Assembly (NCBI GenBank): GCA_949747905.1
Contig: CATKEF010000040.1
Location: 1-64,000 of the forward strand
DNA from: an uncultured Eubacteriales bacterium
Lineage (GTDB): Bacteria; Bacillota; Clostridia; Christensenellales; Borkfalkiaceae
Length of the DNA stretch: 64,000 bases
Direction of reading: 5' to 3'
Of this stretch, positions 9,101 through 18,200 are shown one piece after another. The notes beneath the pieces were generated by a model. The model was not told where the DNA came from and made no database searches. It saw only the letters and a list, made by a program, of their open reading frames with translations. Positions within the stretch are counted from its first letter, which is position 1. Each line of letters opens with the position of its first letter. A program made the translations under genes and the position numbers.

Positions 9101-11971
9101 GATGTATGGGTATATACATACACATATAACGGCGGAGTTCAGGCTCCCGTACCGCAGACGTCGCCTTATCCGATGAATTTCGTAACCACGATACGCGAAC
9201 TCGGTACGGACGGCACTGTCGGCGATATTATTCCGGCGATAACAGAAGCGGGTACTTACCTTATGGAAACCATGCCCGCGGACGGCAACTACGCCGTTCC
9301 CGAGGGACTGGAATCTGTCAAGGTAGTTATATCTCCCTGCGAAGTACAGGTTAAGTGGAGCAAGGAAGCGCTTGTCTACGACGGCACGCCCAAGGCGCCT
9401 ACGGCTTATTACGAGGACGTAAAGGGCGAAAAAATCGCGCTCGAAGTAACCGTAGACGGCGCGCACACCGACGCGGGTGAGAAGTACGAAGCCAAGGCGG
9501 CGTTCGTCGAAGACGACGTTGTCAACTACGTTCTTACTTCTGAAAAGCATACCTTTGCAATCGCAAAACGCGAAATTTCGGTAAACTGGACCTGGGGTTC
9601 GGAGTGGACGGACAAAGCGACGGTATACGACGGCAACGAGCATGCGCCCGTTCCCGTTCCCGCGCTCAATAACGCCAACGCGGACGACGTTGCTGGCGGC
9701 AATCTTACAATAACTTACGGAATAACCTCGAACGGCACCGCCGTTTCTGGACTCACCGTTAAGAATGCGGGCACTTACACCGTGACCAACGTGCTCGGCG
9801 GCAAAAAAGCGGGCAACTATACGCTCAAAGGCGGCGTCGAAACGTTCACAATCACGCGTAAACCGCTGACCGTTACTTCGGATGCAAAAACAATACCTTA
9901 CGGTTCGCCCGTACCCGTTTACACGGCTACATTCACGGGCTTTGTGGACGGCGAGGAAGAAATATTCAACCTCAACGACCCTGCCGTATCGGCAAACTGG
10001 ATAAGCTGCGTATATACGAGCCGCAGCGTACCCGGCACCTATCCCATAAAACTCAATAAACAGTGGCTCGAGAAAACTCTCTCCAACTACTCGCTCACCC
10101 TCAACGAAGTTCTTCTTACGGTAACGGCGGCTGACCGTGTGGTTGTATGGCAGGGCAAACTCGACGACTTCGGCGCTGAATACGACGGCGCGGCGTATAT
10201 CCCCACTGCGTTCTATTACAACGGCACAAGCTCCGTTCCCATTCCGCTCACGGTCGTATATGCGACTTACGATGCGGCGACGGATACTTACACACGTATA
10301 ACGGATACGAGTTACGCGGCAATCGACGCGGGCACGTATTACGCAATGGCAATCGACCCCAACGGCACCGTAAATCTTCAAAACTCCGGTACCAGCTTCG
10401 TTATTCATAAGCGCTCGATGACCGTAAACATCAGTTCGGTCAAGAAAGATGTGTTCGGCGACGTTTACACTATGACGGACGCCAACGGCGACCCGATGAC
10501 GATAAGCAAGCACCTTGTATGGAACTATGTTGACAAACAGCCTGCTTTAAGACACGATTTGGGCATTGAACTCACCTGCGAATTCACGTTCGACGATTAC
10601 GGTTTCGCGGTTGTGGGCGAATACTCTATAAGCGGAAGCTGGAATTCGGATGAGTACGGACATAACTATGAAGTCACGTTTGTCGGCGAAGCCGAGGACG
10701 ACGACGGCAACAAGACTCTCGGAATATACGAAATCGTTGCCGCGGAGATTTCCATTCTGAAGCGCGACGACATAATGACCGAGGACGAATTCAAGTACCA
10801 CGTGGGTCACGTAGGCGGCGGTCAGCCTTGGGTAATTCGTCTTGGCGACAAAACCACGGTTGACGGTCAGGAACGCTATTCCTTCATCGGTCACAAGGGC
10901 TATCTCGGCGCGGATATTGTAAGCATCTATTACAGCGACTTTATATATAACCTCAATATCGAGACTGCACCCGACCCCGAGGACGAAGAGGCAAACGGCT
11001 ATCAGCCGATAGCCCGTCCCATACGTACGGTAGGCAAGTACGCAATCAACTTCAAGGTTGAAATACCCAATCACAAGACGTTGTACGGTACATGGCGCGT
11101 GCTCATACTTCCCGAAAATCAGGTTGCGCGTATTATCTTCGAAAAGGACTTCGAAATCGAGTACGGTTCCAAAGTTCCCGATAATCTCGCGAAACTTCTG
11201 TATGACGGCGGCTATATAAAACTCGACAACATCGACGTTCCCACTTACACCAACTATGCAACCGCGTATGTTTCCAACGGTACGGGCGGCAGAGTGGGCG
11301 CAATGACGAGGGTAGGCAAGTACACAATCGAATTCGAACTCAATCTTCCCGAGGGAAGCATGACCGAATACCACATTGCGTACCACGCCGCAAACGAACT
11401 GCACGACACCAACGTCGGCAGATACGTAATAACTCCCAAGAAACTTGCGATAGCCTGGGGCATCGAGTCCAGCTACGACTACGTCGAGGGCAAAATCAAT
11501 ATGCCTTCGCCTACGGTAAGCGGTTGGCTTACGGCTGACCCGCTGAATATCTACGGCGAGCAGATAAAGACCCGTCCTTCGGGCAGCGAATACGAGTATT
11601 CGGCGTTCCGCGTGGTGGATAACGGACAGGAAGTCACCATTCTCATCGCGGCAAGCGGCAACTTTACGGATGCGGGCGGACATACGCTGAGAATGTACGT
11701 TGAGAACTCCAACTACTCTATCGAAGCGGGCAACGACGTTGCGACTGTTTCCATTATAAATAAGAACCCGACGCCGCCCCAAGTCGGGGAAAAAGAAGTA
11801 CTTCCCGAATGGGTATTGTATGCGGGCATAAGCGCGGGCGCACTGCTTCTGTTGCTGGTGATAATAATTATCATAGTAGCTTCCCGTCGTAAGACGGTAG
11901 TAGGAGGCGGCGGCTTCGACGACGGCGGCTTCTTCGACGATTATAACGACGACGATTTCGGCGAGGAATAA
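146..11971 (+). CDS. Giant cell-surface protein (3941 aa): signal peptide, two DUF6273-like modules, beta-helix region, long MBG-like repeat array, C-terminal TM and acidic Gly/Asp tail
   Basis: Single uninterrupted ORF with RBS-like aagaggtg upstream. Hydrophobic N-terminus; repeated 'LGGLxWNxxYxS...TLWL...YPSNMYSSSYxRS...LWxPSxxEVG...AVRPAxHxNL'; many 'NGGxIxxN..GGGIY' rungs; tens of 'YDG/YNGxxxxPxA...AGxYxA' units; C-term 'LPEWVLYAGISAGALLLLLVIIIIIVASRRK...DDGGFFDDYNDDDFGEE'. Confidence 0.95.
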   Translation: MNNYTLKKFRLTAIFTLLVSFLCCFIIALTGLNFSANATSVGGTQLNLGTTGLTRDNASDVTTLMRRIANNNTVATYEQLSSAMGTTTRKAAYFASGANQTNISLGGLTWNIAYVSRDRNNDIIVTLWLADTITTDGQNSVKWSVWSSGQNTSAAYPSNMYSSSYVRSQLMGTPYSAEENCTSLTFGAAAPVWDTLRENYGNYIVTPADVAYQETESGVTYSGFGYPSPNECYGTPSEGNVPRDYDYLNGNAKEGYTDWKYDQLWIPSASEVGGVNSQEGIWGATVGMRKGTTHSWTRTGRTVTTSGMHFCDGSTGVTDVGGGVDYVSSLRAVRPAFHLNLRSVYNTVNTLGEIVDHDTKEVNETALNALYSAVNAGTAGNSYEALKETLNNTEGGALTSADIRANNGGNNPTVSLGGLVWNVTYISKDKTGNLIATLWLSGVTGAYNQTSVQWNKWTANNTDFTYPSNMYSSSYIRSVIAGSDYAATQEATFLTSGSPAYIWRQLSTDYGNFFVAPADVAWQETQSAPALGVFSNLGVNDAWGVPAEGNYPSNNFDYLVANPKKGYADWKYDKIWLPSVAEVGYNTPEKIGLWELDAATRTSTVNYWARTGRGIDAGQSFLWNPTSASAVATPVDGSYAVRPAVHFNLTRAEGEKPELDLAELWNSTVQQSIDNGGATPVEFILPENWFAQPHETLGTSFGEGVGFDNGRLLVPEKANIILRLNGRNIDRNLTAPQSYGNVIVIDGGKLEIVDKTSAGAGCITGGYNKGAGGGVRVERGGELVLSGGRITGNIAVDSQHDSTINYSGGGGIFVTGQRSFDTVVKSDTIEATPPGEALSSKLTINGGYISDNQSTVRGGGINALYNSVITINGGKISNNRLNFNKNLEQHYGGGLYVIGVQINMYSGSVTGGYAYSGGGIYVNTGTTFNFYGGEFAGNEAISSGGGVYIWQADFNFYGGSVIENTSDLQGGGIYMSGGSAISTTTSTSGASFYMGGGIISRNYAAQNGAGLYFYNLAGINNGVANGDGKAELAGGVISNNESGVRGGGIYSSTYSKLEINDVEMTGNVAATNGAGIYIYHGELTINGGKFNNNEAGTSGGAMYINNGLVEINGGEFGNNTAGVTGGALYAIFATVENMYRNDCKVKINDGKIHGNSAGAYGGAIHIYNTVELSVNGGEISGNTAVNGGGGISVSNNGTFEMRGGKISGNSSGNGGAIFVKDSTATMWNGTISNNSVSGYVDGAAMEFGLGGGVYVGSNALFTFNGGLITGNKTDNAGAGINIDKGGNCVMNGGTVTGNTAKRWAGGVNNTGDFTMNGGTISDNVATDHGGAGVNVDGTFTMYNGRIIENKSGASNGAGLRVANAGTFNLAGGIIARNTTLNGVANNVYLGFPINIIGKLRGDGFTSYIGISYMAGWVLPRVLTSDYKTHNPNVDPMTYFFSDAPEYRIGQNASGEMVIESAGSVERRSLVWEYSSDNGATWHDIDTTYFGVYFTGSNYTVRATYNGTTVISAPTSSSVSDAASLPSAFSAVGSYGYTVNNPAGSTAIYVNPTLIFEIMRVSVEWQYSNDNGATWHGVTENTIYYTGKDYKFRAWNSVSGAALALKEDITAKAVGEYEITLADSVIADYDNTTLTFVIKTRTLSFVWDYSGSAGSKDGAYYWEYDGVSHSPVFVVNGIDDNELIGNIGLEAYYTVAGTQQILAGAPVNAGRYTVRVRFTDDSPFAGDSGIVFVNGEQTYLVNPIKITAGWRDEADAPCEEANYVFNGENRSVNARLYGLRAGDTVEPVVEYLLAGKKINGEPVNVGVYTARVSLPADCVNYVLGDNYACQLAITPMGVQPVFAGNADNNNQFIWVYNGQSQAPTVTLKGAGGVEIPFTFKYATVAANGTFGAWTDTVPKDADSYVLRISITDTNYTLTGYDRQFKISPMGVNVSWSGRTDGVTGVTGVRDESGRIVWTYDGLGHYLTATARPVTQIIIGGSVVSLDLNVAGGSVTDASFKSATASLKAENAQNYYFVDEKQCSQIFGVNRFTITSVRWSRTADGNTVVNNPNDKPHYVYGTIKGVNGPGYTAEATGINGTVINLGEVYYSVQYDGETLWAADTVKGYEAYADLPAEYSKNYQFSDTISKENNTSQTYFVFFIDPISGDKTAVTPTWIIYNDDSHTSYTTLADFTAASGGDKFTFTYDGTVHGIYAVYINEGAIVEELQIVTDGDGVNAGVYTARLLPSDKYDYSGRRECSFEVFKRGLVLTWAEDADGYFYDKTEKKPEVTVHYDTETGETVSSSVVGLSVQGAINAGPHTAIATVGSNYEILAGDTYNFNIGRVSFSAHDIVWYDADGNEWDENNGKKISFVYDGKMHAPRATFTSAYNDKLELVVIGASAVGTHWAIAALDSSDLMHNNYYISNPDDATCSFLITRVTVTDVKWAISDGGDDISDNNPAVYTYNGNVQGPVAYFTDGDGVKHALEVSGRMTNAGSYVVYVIADYDFGGAAPSMSYVINPRQLSVVWGNTEVNYNGEAQSPTVAFNDVITGDPVTDDFKGKYTLTNYTNAGTYSAQLYLTDGNYTFVEDGKVKGNTLFKNFVINKLVVSANSGLGWSTQTEWVYDGAVHNPTLAMREGYSFTLGEHDVVFTFGYTGATSHAGSHTVRAHIASAVWNGKDISENFTLTDAIASLAYTITARSVTVDWDWTGAETEGTLHFWYYNGKEQGPAAYMLDEDGNRIKDGEKDFALTVFGKGVNVIAGNYVVTVTAPENYVFTVDGGQTTTATAEYAIRKANINIVWDADGVEGEDYTIENGVFVWLYDGNEHAPKAYIYDDTQPDNKGAQLMVTGGAVNAQASAYTAYAAQNNGNYTIIGNGSQEFIIRKLPVYILWYGVNGTDKFDWEYDASNTAGFKPDAYLAVKDANGELVRLKVDGQYVKVTVTGAMSQVCQGNETYTATASDTIPNYTFAADAQIEQEFRVVPKVLSGDFAFSWNANGGTEEQVDDVWVYTYTYNGGVQAPVPQTSPYPMNFVTTIRELGTDGTVGDIIPAITEAGTYLMETMPADGNYAVPEGLESVKVVISPCEVQVKWSKEALVYDGTPKAPTAYYEDVKGEKIALEVTVDGAHTDAGEKYEAKAAFVEDDVVNYVLTSEKHTFAIAKREISVNWTWGSEWTDKATVYDGNEHAPVPVPALNNANADDVAGGNLTITYGITSNGTAVSGLTVKNAGTYTVTNVLGGKKAGNYTLKGGVETFTITRKPLTVTSDAKTIPYGSPVPVYTATFTGFVDGEEEIFNLNDPAVSANWISCVYTSRSVPGTYPIKLNKQWLEKTLSNYSLTLNEVLLTVTAADRVVVWQGKLDDFGAEYDGAAYIPTAFYYNGTSSVPIPLTVVYATYDAATDTYTRITDTSYAAIDAGTYYAMAIDPNGTVNLQNSGTSFVIHKRSMTVNISSVKKDVFGDVYTMTDANGDPMTISKHLVWNYVDKQPALRHDLGIELTCEFTFDDYGFAVVGEYSISGSWNSDEYGHNYEVTFVGEAEDDDGNKTLGIYEIVAAEISILKRDDIMTEDEFKYHVGHVGGGQPWVIRLGDKTTVDGQERYSFIGHKGYLGADIVSIYYSDFIYNLNIETAPDPEDEEANGYQPIARPIRTVGKYAINFKVEIPNHKTLYGTWRVLILPENQVARIIFEKDFEIEYGSKVPDNLAKLLYDGGYIKLDNIDVPTYTNYATAYVSNGTGGRVGAMTRVGKYTIEFELNLPEGSMTEYHIAYHAANELHDTNVGRYVITPKKLAIAWGIESSYDYVEGKINMPSPTVSGWLTADPLNIYGEQIKTRPSGSEYEYSAFRVVDNGQEVTILIAASGNFTDAGGHTLRMYVENSNYSIEAGNDVATVSIINKNPTPPQVGEKEVLPEWVLYAGISAGALLLLLVIIIIIVASRRKTVVGGGGFDDGGFFDDYNDDDFGEE
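440..2100 (+). other. Two tandem DUF6273-like modules in giant protein 1 (~440-1180 and ~1380-2100)
   Basis: Repeated blocks 'ISLGGLTWNIAYVSRDRNNDIIVTLWLAD...AVRPAFHLNL' and 'VSLGGLVWNVTYISKDKTGNLIATLWLSG...AVRPAVHFNL'. The family name is a by-eye assignment. Confidence 0.7.
2390..4290 (+). other. Parallel beta-helix (Pmp-like GGGI/NGGxI repeat) region of giant protein 1
   Basis: Dozens of short rungs such as 'NGGKISNN...GGGLYV', 'NGGEFGNNTAGVTGGALY'. Confidence 0.75.
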
Positions 11972-12222
11972 GCCCCTCGCTGCGCTCGGGGTGACAAACC
12001 TTGTCATCCCGACGCGCCCAACGTCGTTGTGAAGCGACTTAAAGTCATTTCGACCCGTTATGTCATTCCGACCCGTTATGTCATCCCGAGCAACGCGAGG
12101 GACCCTTCGGCAAGCCTCAGGGTGACGGAATGCGCTCAGGGTGACGGAATGCGCTCAACATGACACCAATGTCATTCCGAGCAACGCGAGGAACCATTCG
12201 GCAAGCCTCAGGGTGACAATTA
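11972..12222. repeat. Dispersed intergenic repeat cluster
   Basis: 'gtcatcccgagcaacgcgagggacccttcggcaagcctcagggtgac' and 'gtcattccgagcaacgcgaggaaccattcggcaagcctcagggtgac' near-duplicate copies. Confidence 0.85.
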
Positions 12223-12268
12223 GTAATAAAAATAACAAACCACATTTGTAAAAAGTGAGGTAAAAATT

Positions 12269-15200
12269 ATGAAACAAACAAGAACGAAAATCGTAAACAA
12301 CGTGAGACTCAGCTTTATTCTGGCGCTTTGTCTCGCTTTTGTGAGCTGTCTCAGCGTTGCGTTTACGGGTTTATTCGGTTTAAATTCCGGAAACGATATG
12401 GCTAACGCCGAGAAATACGGACATTACATTGACCTCGACACCGAAAACGGCGGTATAAGTCTTAAAGAATACGGGAAAATGTTGAGTCTTGTCTATGGAG
12501 GCAACACCACGAGATACGACGACCTCAAAGAAGCCGTCACGTATTCCCGCGGCGAACAATATCTTAATATGACCGTAAAGCTCGGCGGACTTGAATGGCA
12601 GGCGGTTTCGCTTATACCCATTTCGTCCGGTGACTCGCAGGGTGATATTGCTTTGACGTTGTGGCTTGCGGACGCCATAGAGACGGACGGACAGAACGCC
12701 GTTCAGTTCAACAAGTGGTCGGCTAACAACACGTCTTACGCCTACCCTTCGAATATGTACTCTTCGAGCTATTTGAGAAGTCAGCTTGTCGGCACGCCTT
12801 ACGTCGCTACCGCGGGTGCGACCTCACTCACCCCCGGCACGGCGGCTCCCGTATGGAGTGATTTTTTAAACGGTTACGGCAAATATATCGAAACTCCCGA
12901 GTGTTTTGAATATCAGAGCAACCAATCTGCTGTTGATTATCTTGCTTACTCTTATCTCAGTCCCAACGAAGCATACGGAACACCTAAGAAAGGTACGTGG
13001 TATTCTTCGGGCGATATAAACATGGACTATTCCTCAAAGACCGGATACACCGACTGGAAGAGCGATAAACTCTGGATACCGAGCTCTACCGAAGCGGGCA
13101 GAAACGAAGATTACCGCGGCTACTGGACGACGTTGTCCCGCGTTCGCGGTTCGGCTTCGGGTGCGGATACCTGGTACCGTTCGGGCGCGAACGGCGCTTC
13201 TGGTACAAATTACACTGCGAGCACGGCATATTATGCCCGTGCCAACGGCGAACTGAACGGAAGGGCGGTTACCAATTCGAACGCAGTCCGTCCCGCTTTC
13301 CATCTCAACCTCAAAAAGGTGTGGGACGCAGCCGAAGCTCAGACAATCGAGCTCGGCGATAACGGTAAATTCGACGAGGAAGGTCTCAAAGCTCTGTATA
13401 CAGCGATAGGCGGTCAGGGCGTGACTTCATATTCCGATTTATCGAGAATTATCGGTAAAATCGGAGCAGTGAATTCTTCCGTCATCGGTACGAAAGTAGT
13501 TTTGAACGGACTGGAATGGAACGTAGTTTACGGTTCCAAAACCAAGGACGGCAGGGTGATTGCAACTCTCTGGCTTGACGAGGTATGTTATACGGACGGA
13601 CAGAACTCCGTTCAGTTTAACAAATGGATGGCAAACAACTCTTCTTACAGCTATCCCTCCAATATGTATTCCTCCAGTTATCTGAGAAGTCAGTTAATGG
13701 GCACGTCCTACGTCGCCACCATGGGAGCTACCACTCTCACGGCGGGAGCGGCGGCGCCCGTATGGAAAAATTTGCGCGACAACTACGGCAGTTATATGGT
13801 CACGCCGTCGAACGTAGCCTGGCAGCAGGATATGGGTGAAAGGGAAGTAAGCGAGTCGGGATATTATTTCCCCAACAACATTTACGGCACTTCCTCCGGC
13901 GAAGGTACATGGTACTCTTCGGGCAGTATAAACATGAATTATACCAGCAAGGCGGGATATACAAGCTGGCAGAACGATACCCTCTGGATACCGTCCATTA
14001 TAGAAGCCGGAATGACAAATTCTGTTACTTTATGGAATACGAATAAAACTCAGAAAAAACTTTCAAGCGATATATGTACCTGGACGCGTGCGGGTAAAAC
14101 CGTTCGTGCCGATTGTGCTTACAATATCACGTCGGACGGCAGATTCGACGCCGATAACGAAACCGCACAGAATGTAACCAACTCTTATGCGGTCCGTCCT
14201 GCCTTCCACCTCGATTTGGCGGCGGCTTCGGGCGAGGTCGGTATAAATACCGGCAACGGCAATTTGGGCGAAATTTACAACGACGCGCAAGACGCTCCCA
14301 ATGCGGCAACGTTAAACGCGTTTTACTCCGCGGTGACGGCAAACGGCAGTTCTTATGCCGACCTTTACGAGTATCTGAGGAGCAACGGCGCGGTATCTTC
14401 CAAAAACATCCGCGACAACAACGGCGGCGCAAACGTATTTTTAAACCTCGGCGGAAAGGAATGGAACGTTACCTATCTTTCCAGAACCCGTTCGGGCGAG
14501 GTAATTGCTACCCTCTGGGCGGACGAGGTCGCTCACCGCGACAGTTTCGGTGCGTTTTCCTCCAGCTCAACGACTATGCCTTATCCCGGCAGTATGTATT
14601 CCACCAGTAAACTGCGCGCCTATCTGAACGGCACGCCCTATATCGGCGCCGTCGACGCAACTTCGCTTACGGACGGCGCGGACCTTCAGCTTGCCGATTG
14701 GAAAACGCTTATTGAAAAATACTCCGAATATATGGTCGCGCCTGTAAACGTCGGGTGGCAGGCAACCGAGAGCGCTGTGGAGGAGTACAATTTCCCGTAC
14801 AACTTCACTAACGACGCATACGGCACTCCCTCCAAGGGCGGGTATTTCAAGGGCGATAGAAGCATAGACCTCGATTACACGTTCAAGAATGGTTATAACG
14901 ACTGGGCGAACGACCTTTTGTGGGTGCCTTCCATTACCGAAACGGGCATTGGTACGGAAGCGACTTCCGGTATCTGGCACACCAACGTTCAGCAGCGCTC
15001 GTTCGAGGCTCCCGACGGTGAACTGATAATGTCGCGTTCCGCAAGACTGTGGAACGGAAACGGTATGTTCGTTATTTCCAATACGGGAGATTTGAACGTA
15101 TCCAATACCGACCTTGTTTACTATTATCGTCCCGCAATGCACCTTAATATCACAAAACTCGCGCAGGCGGCAAACGACGAATACTTTACAAACACCAATA

Positions 15201-18200
15201 AAGAGCTCATAGACAAATGGAACAACGCCGTTCAGCAGAGCCTTACAAACCGCGGCGCGGAAGTGACTTTCAAGCTCACGCGCGACTGGCTTGCCCTGCC
15301 CGACGAAACTTATACGACTTCTTTCGGCTCGGGCGCGGGCTTCTACTTTGGTTCGCTCCTCGTTCCCAAGGGCGCGAATATAAAGCTCGATTTGAACGGA
15401 TACCGCATAGACCGCGACCTTTTCAACGTTGAAGGCGGAATTCCCGAAGGTCGTTGTATAACCGTATACGGCAATCTCACTATGGAGGACAGCTTCGGCG
15501 GCGGCGCGGTTACGGGCGGACACGCGTCAGCAGAAGTGGTTGATGGATATCTGGACACTTCTCGTCACGGAGGCGGAGTATTTATTGCGGGCGGCGCGAA
15601 GTTCACAATGAACGGCGGCGCAATAGCCAACAACAAGTCGTTCAACGGGGCGGTATTCGCAAACGGCGGCGCGTTTATAATGAACGGCGGCACGTTGGCA
15701 AACAACGAATGCTATCAGAACGGTTCCGCGTTTTTCGCAAACAAAGGCGGATACGGCGAAATTAACGGCGGCGAAATTGCGTTCAATATAGCGGACGACT
15801 CGTCTGCCGTGATTGCTTATACGAATTCAAGTATTGTAATGAACGACGGTGCGGTTTCCTATAACGTAAGCCTCATGGGCGGATACGGCAGCGGCGTGCG
15901 TGCCGATAATTATTCATACTTTACAATGAACGGCGGCGAGATTTCCTATAACAACGGTGTCAAAGGCGGAGGATTGATGACAGACCGTTCTTATGCAATA
16001 ATCAACGGCGGACGTATCTATCATAATTCAGCCACGGGTCATGGCGGCGGCGTATATGGTACACAGTCAAGCTCGCTTACAATGAACGGCGGTTCGATTG
16101 AGAATAATATCGCGCAAGGTGAAGGCGGCGGCATTTACTATGTTAGTGCATCGGTAATTTTAAACGGCGGTACTATTTCAAACAACAGTTCAAAAACATA
16201 CGGCGGCGGAATTTCGGCTCATGGCGGTACGTTAACTATCGACGGCGCTGAAATTTCCGGCAACAAAGGTACAACCTCCGGCGGTATTTACGGCTATAAA
16301 GTAGATTTAACTTTGAATAGCGGTTTAATTTCCTCCAACGTCGGTGAATCGCATGTCGGCGGAGTGTATGTTTACCAAGGCACGTTCACAATGAACGGCG
16401 GTTCTATCGAGGGTAACACAAGTGCCGGAAATGCCGGCGGCGTTGCCGTCAATACCGGCACGTTCAATATGAACGGCGGTATAATTACCAATAATACATG
16501 CACAACGCTTTACGGCGGAGGAGTTCACGGCGCAGAGGGAATAGTATTAAATATCAACGGCGGCGTAATTATCCGCAACTACCGCGTTTACACCCCTTCG
16601 GGCGGCAGTAAGACTACGGAAAATAACGATGTCTATCTTAACTCCAACGGAAAAATCACTATTTCCAGGGTGCTGCCCGCGTCCACGAGAGTGGGCATCG
16701 GCGCGGCTAACGGACAGGTGGTTACCACGGGATATGCCGGCAAACATACTTTCGAGGAAGTTAATAAATACTTCACCTGTAACTACGGTTCGTTCGTAAA
16801 GGATACAACGGGCGAAATTAAGATTAGCGGCAGCACGAACCCTACAAGAGGACGTCTTACCTGGACGATAAACGACGGAACGAAGGACCACTTCTTCGAA
16901 ACCGCCTATGCTTCTTTCACGCATGCGGAGGGACAGAGTTTTAAAGTTATCTCTTCCGCCGGCGTTGTTGAAAAAATCGTCGATTCGACGGGCAGACCGG
17001 TAACGGAAATCAGCAAAGTGGGCAAGTACTACATCTCGGCAGTAAACGCGCATAATTACTGCAACGGCGATTTCGTACTGGAAATCTTGCCGGAGGATAT
17101 AGAGAACGCAAAAATAGACGTTTCGGAAACTATTTACAACGGCACGGCTCAGATACCGGGCGTGACGGTTACAATAGGCGGAGCGACTCTGACGGAGGGC
17201 AAAGATTACACGCTTTCCGCGACCAACAACGTGAACGCGGGCACCGCCAAATTATACGTTTACGGTATCGGCAATTACACGGGCGTTGCGTTCGGCGAAT
17301 TCGTTATAACGACGAGAAATCTCAACGTGCGCTGGGGCGACCTTGCGGTTGAGTTCAACGGCGACGCTCAGGGAGTAATAGTGCTTCCCGAAGGACTTCT
17401 CGGCAGCGACAGAGTAGAGGTTATTCTTACCTACACCGACGCGGACGACAACTACGTTGCCGCACCCGTCAACGCGGGAGTTTACAACGTTTACGTAACA
17501 CTTGCGGGCAATATGAACTATCAGCTTGCAACGGGCAGCGGCGTAATCGCTTCCGAACAGTTCACAATTCTTCCCAAGACGGTTGACGCGTATCTTAACG
17601 CGACTTCGGGCGTGTTCGACGGCGAAGCGCACACGCTTACGACCTACTACAACGACGTGAACGGCGACAAACAGTCGGTTGTTTACACTATTTCTTCAAC
17701 AGGGCTTGTGGACGGAAACGTCGTCAAACCCGGAATTTATCATCTTTCCGTTTCGGAATTGTCCGAGGACGGCAATTACCGCATTTCGGCGGCGACGCGC
17801 ACTCTTACTTATACCGTAAACCGTGCGGCTGCCGCATGGGATTGGGATGCGAATTCGCTCACCGCTATTTACGACGGAACGGACAAAGCGCCCGTTCTCA
17901 ACGTTACGGGAGCGGACGGAAACGTAGTATTCACCTATTATAAGGGTGACGAGCGCGTAACGAGCGTGAGAAACGCGGGTGTTTATACCGTTTACGCGCG
18001 TCTCAACAGTACCAACTACATTCTGGACGGCGCGGACGAAGAGGGACGCGTAAGCGCGACTTTCACCGTCGACAAAGCGGTTTTAAGCGTAACGGTCGAG
18101 CCTTCGCTTGTCTATAACGGCGAGGCGAGATCGCCCGTCACAACTACGCTTGCGCCCAACTTTACCGTAACTTTCGCGGCGGTTACGGGCGGAGCTTCGA

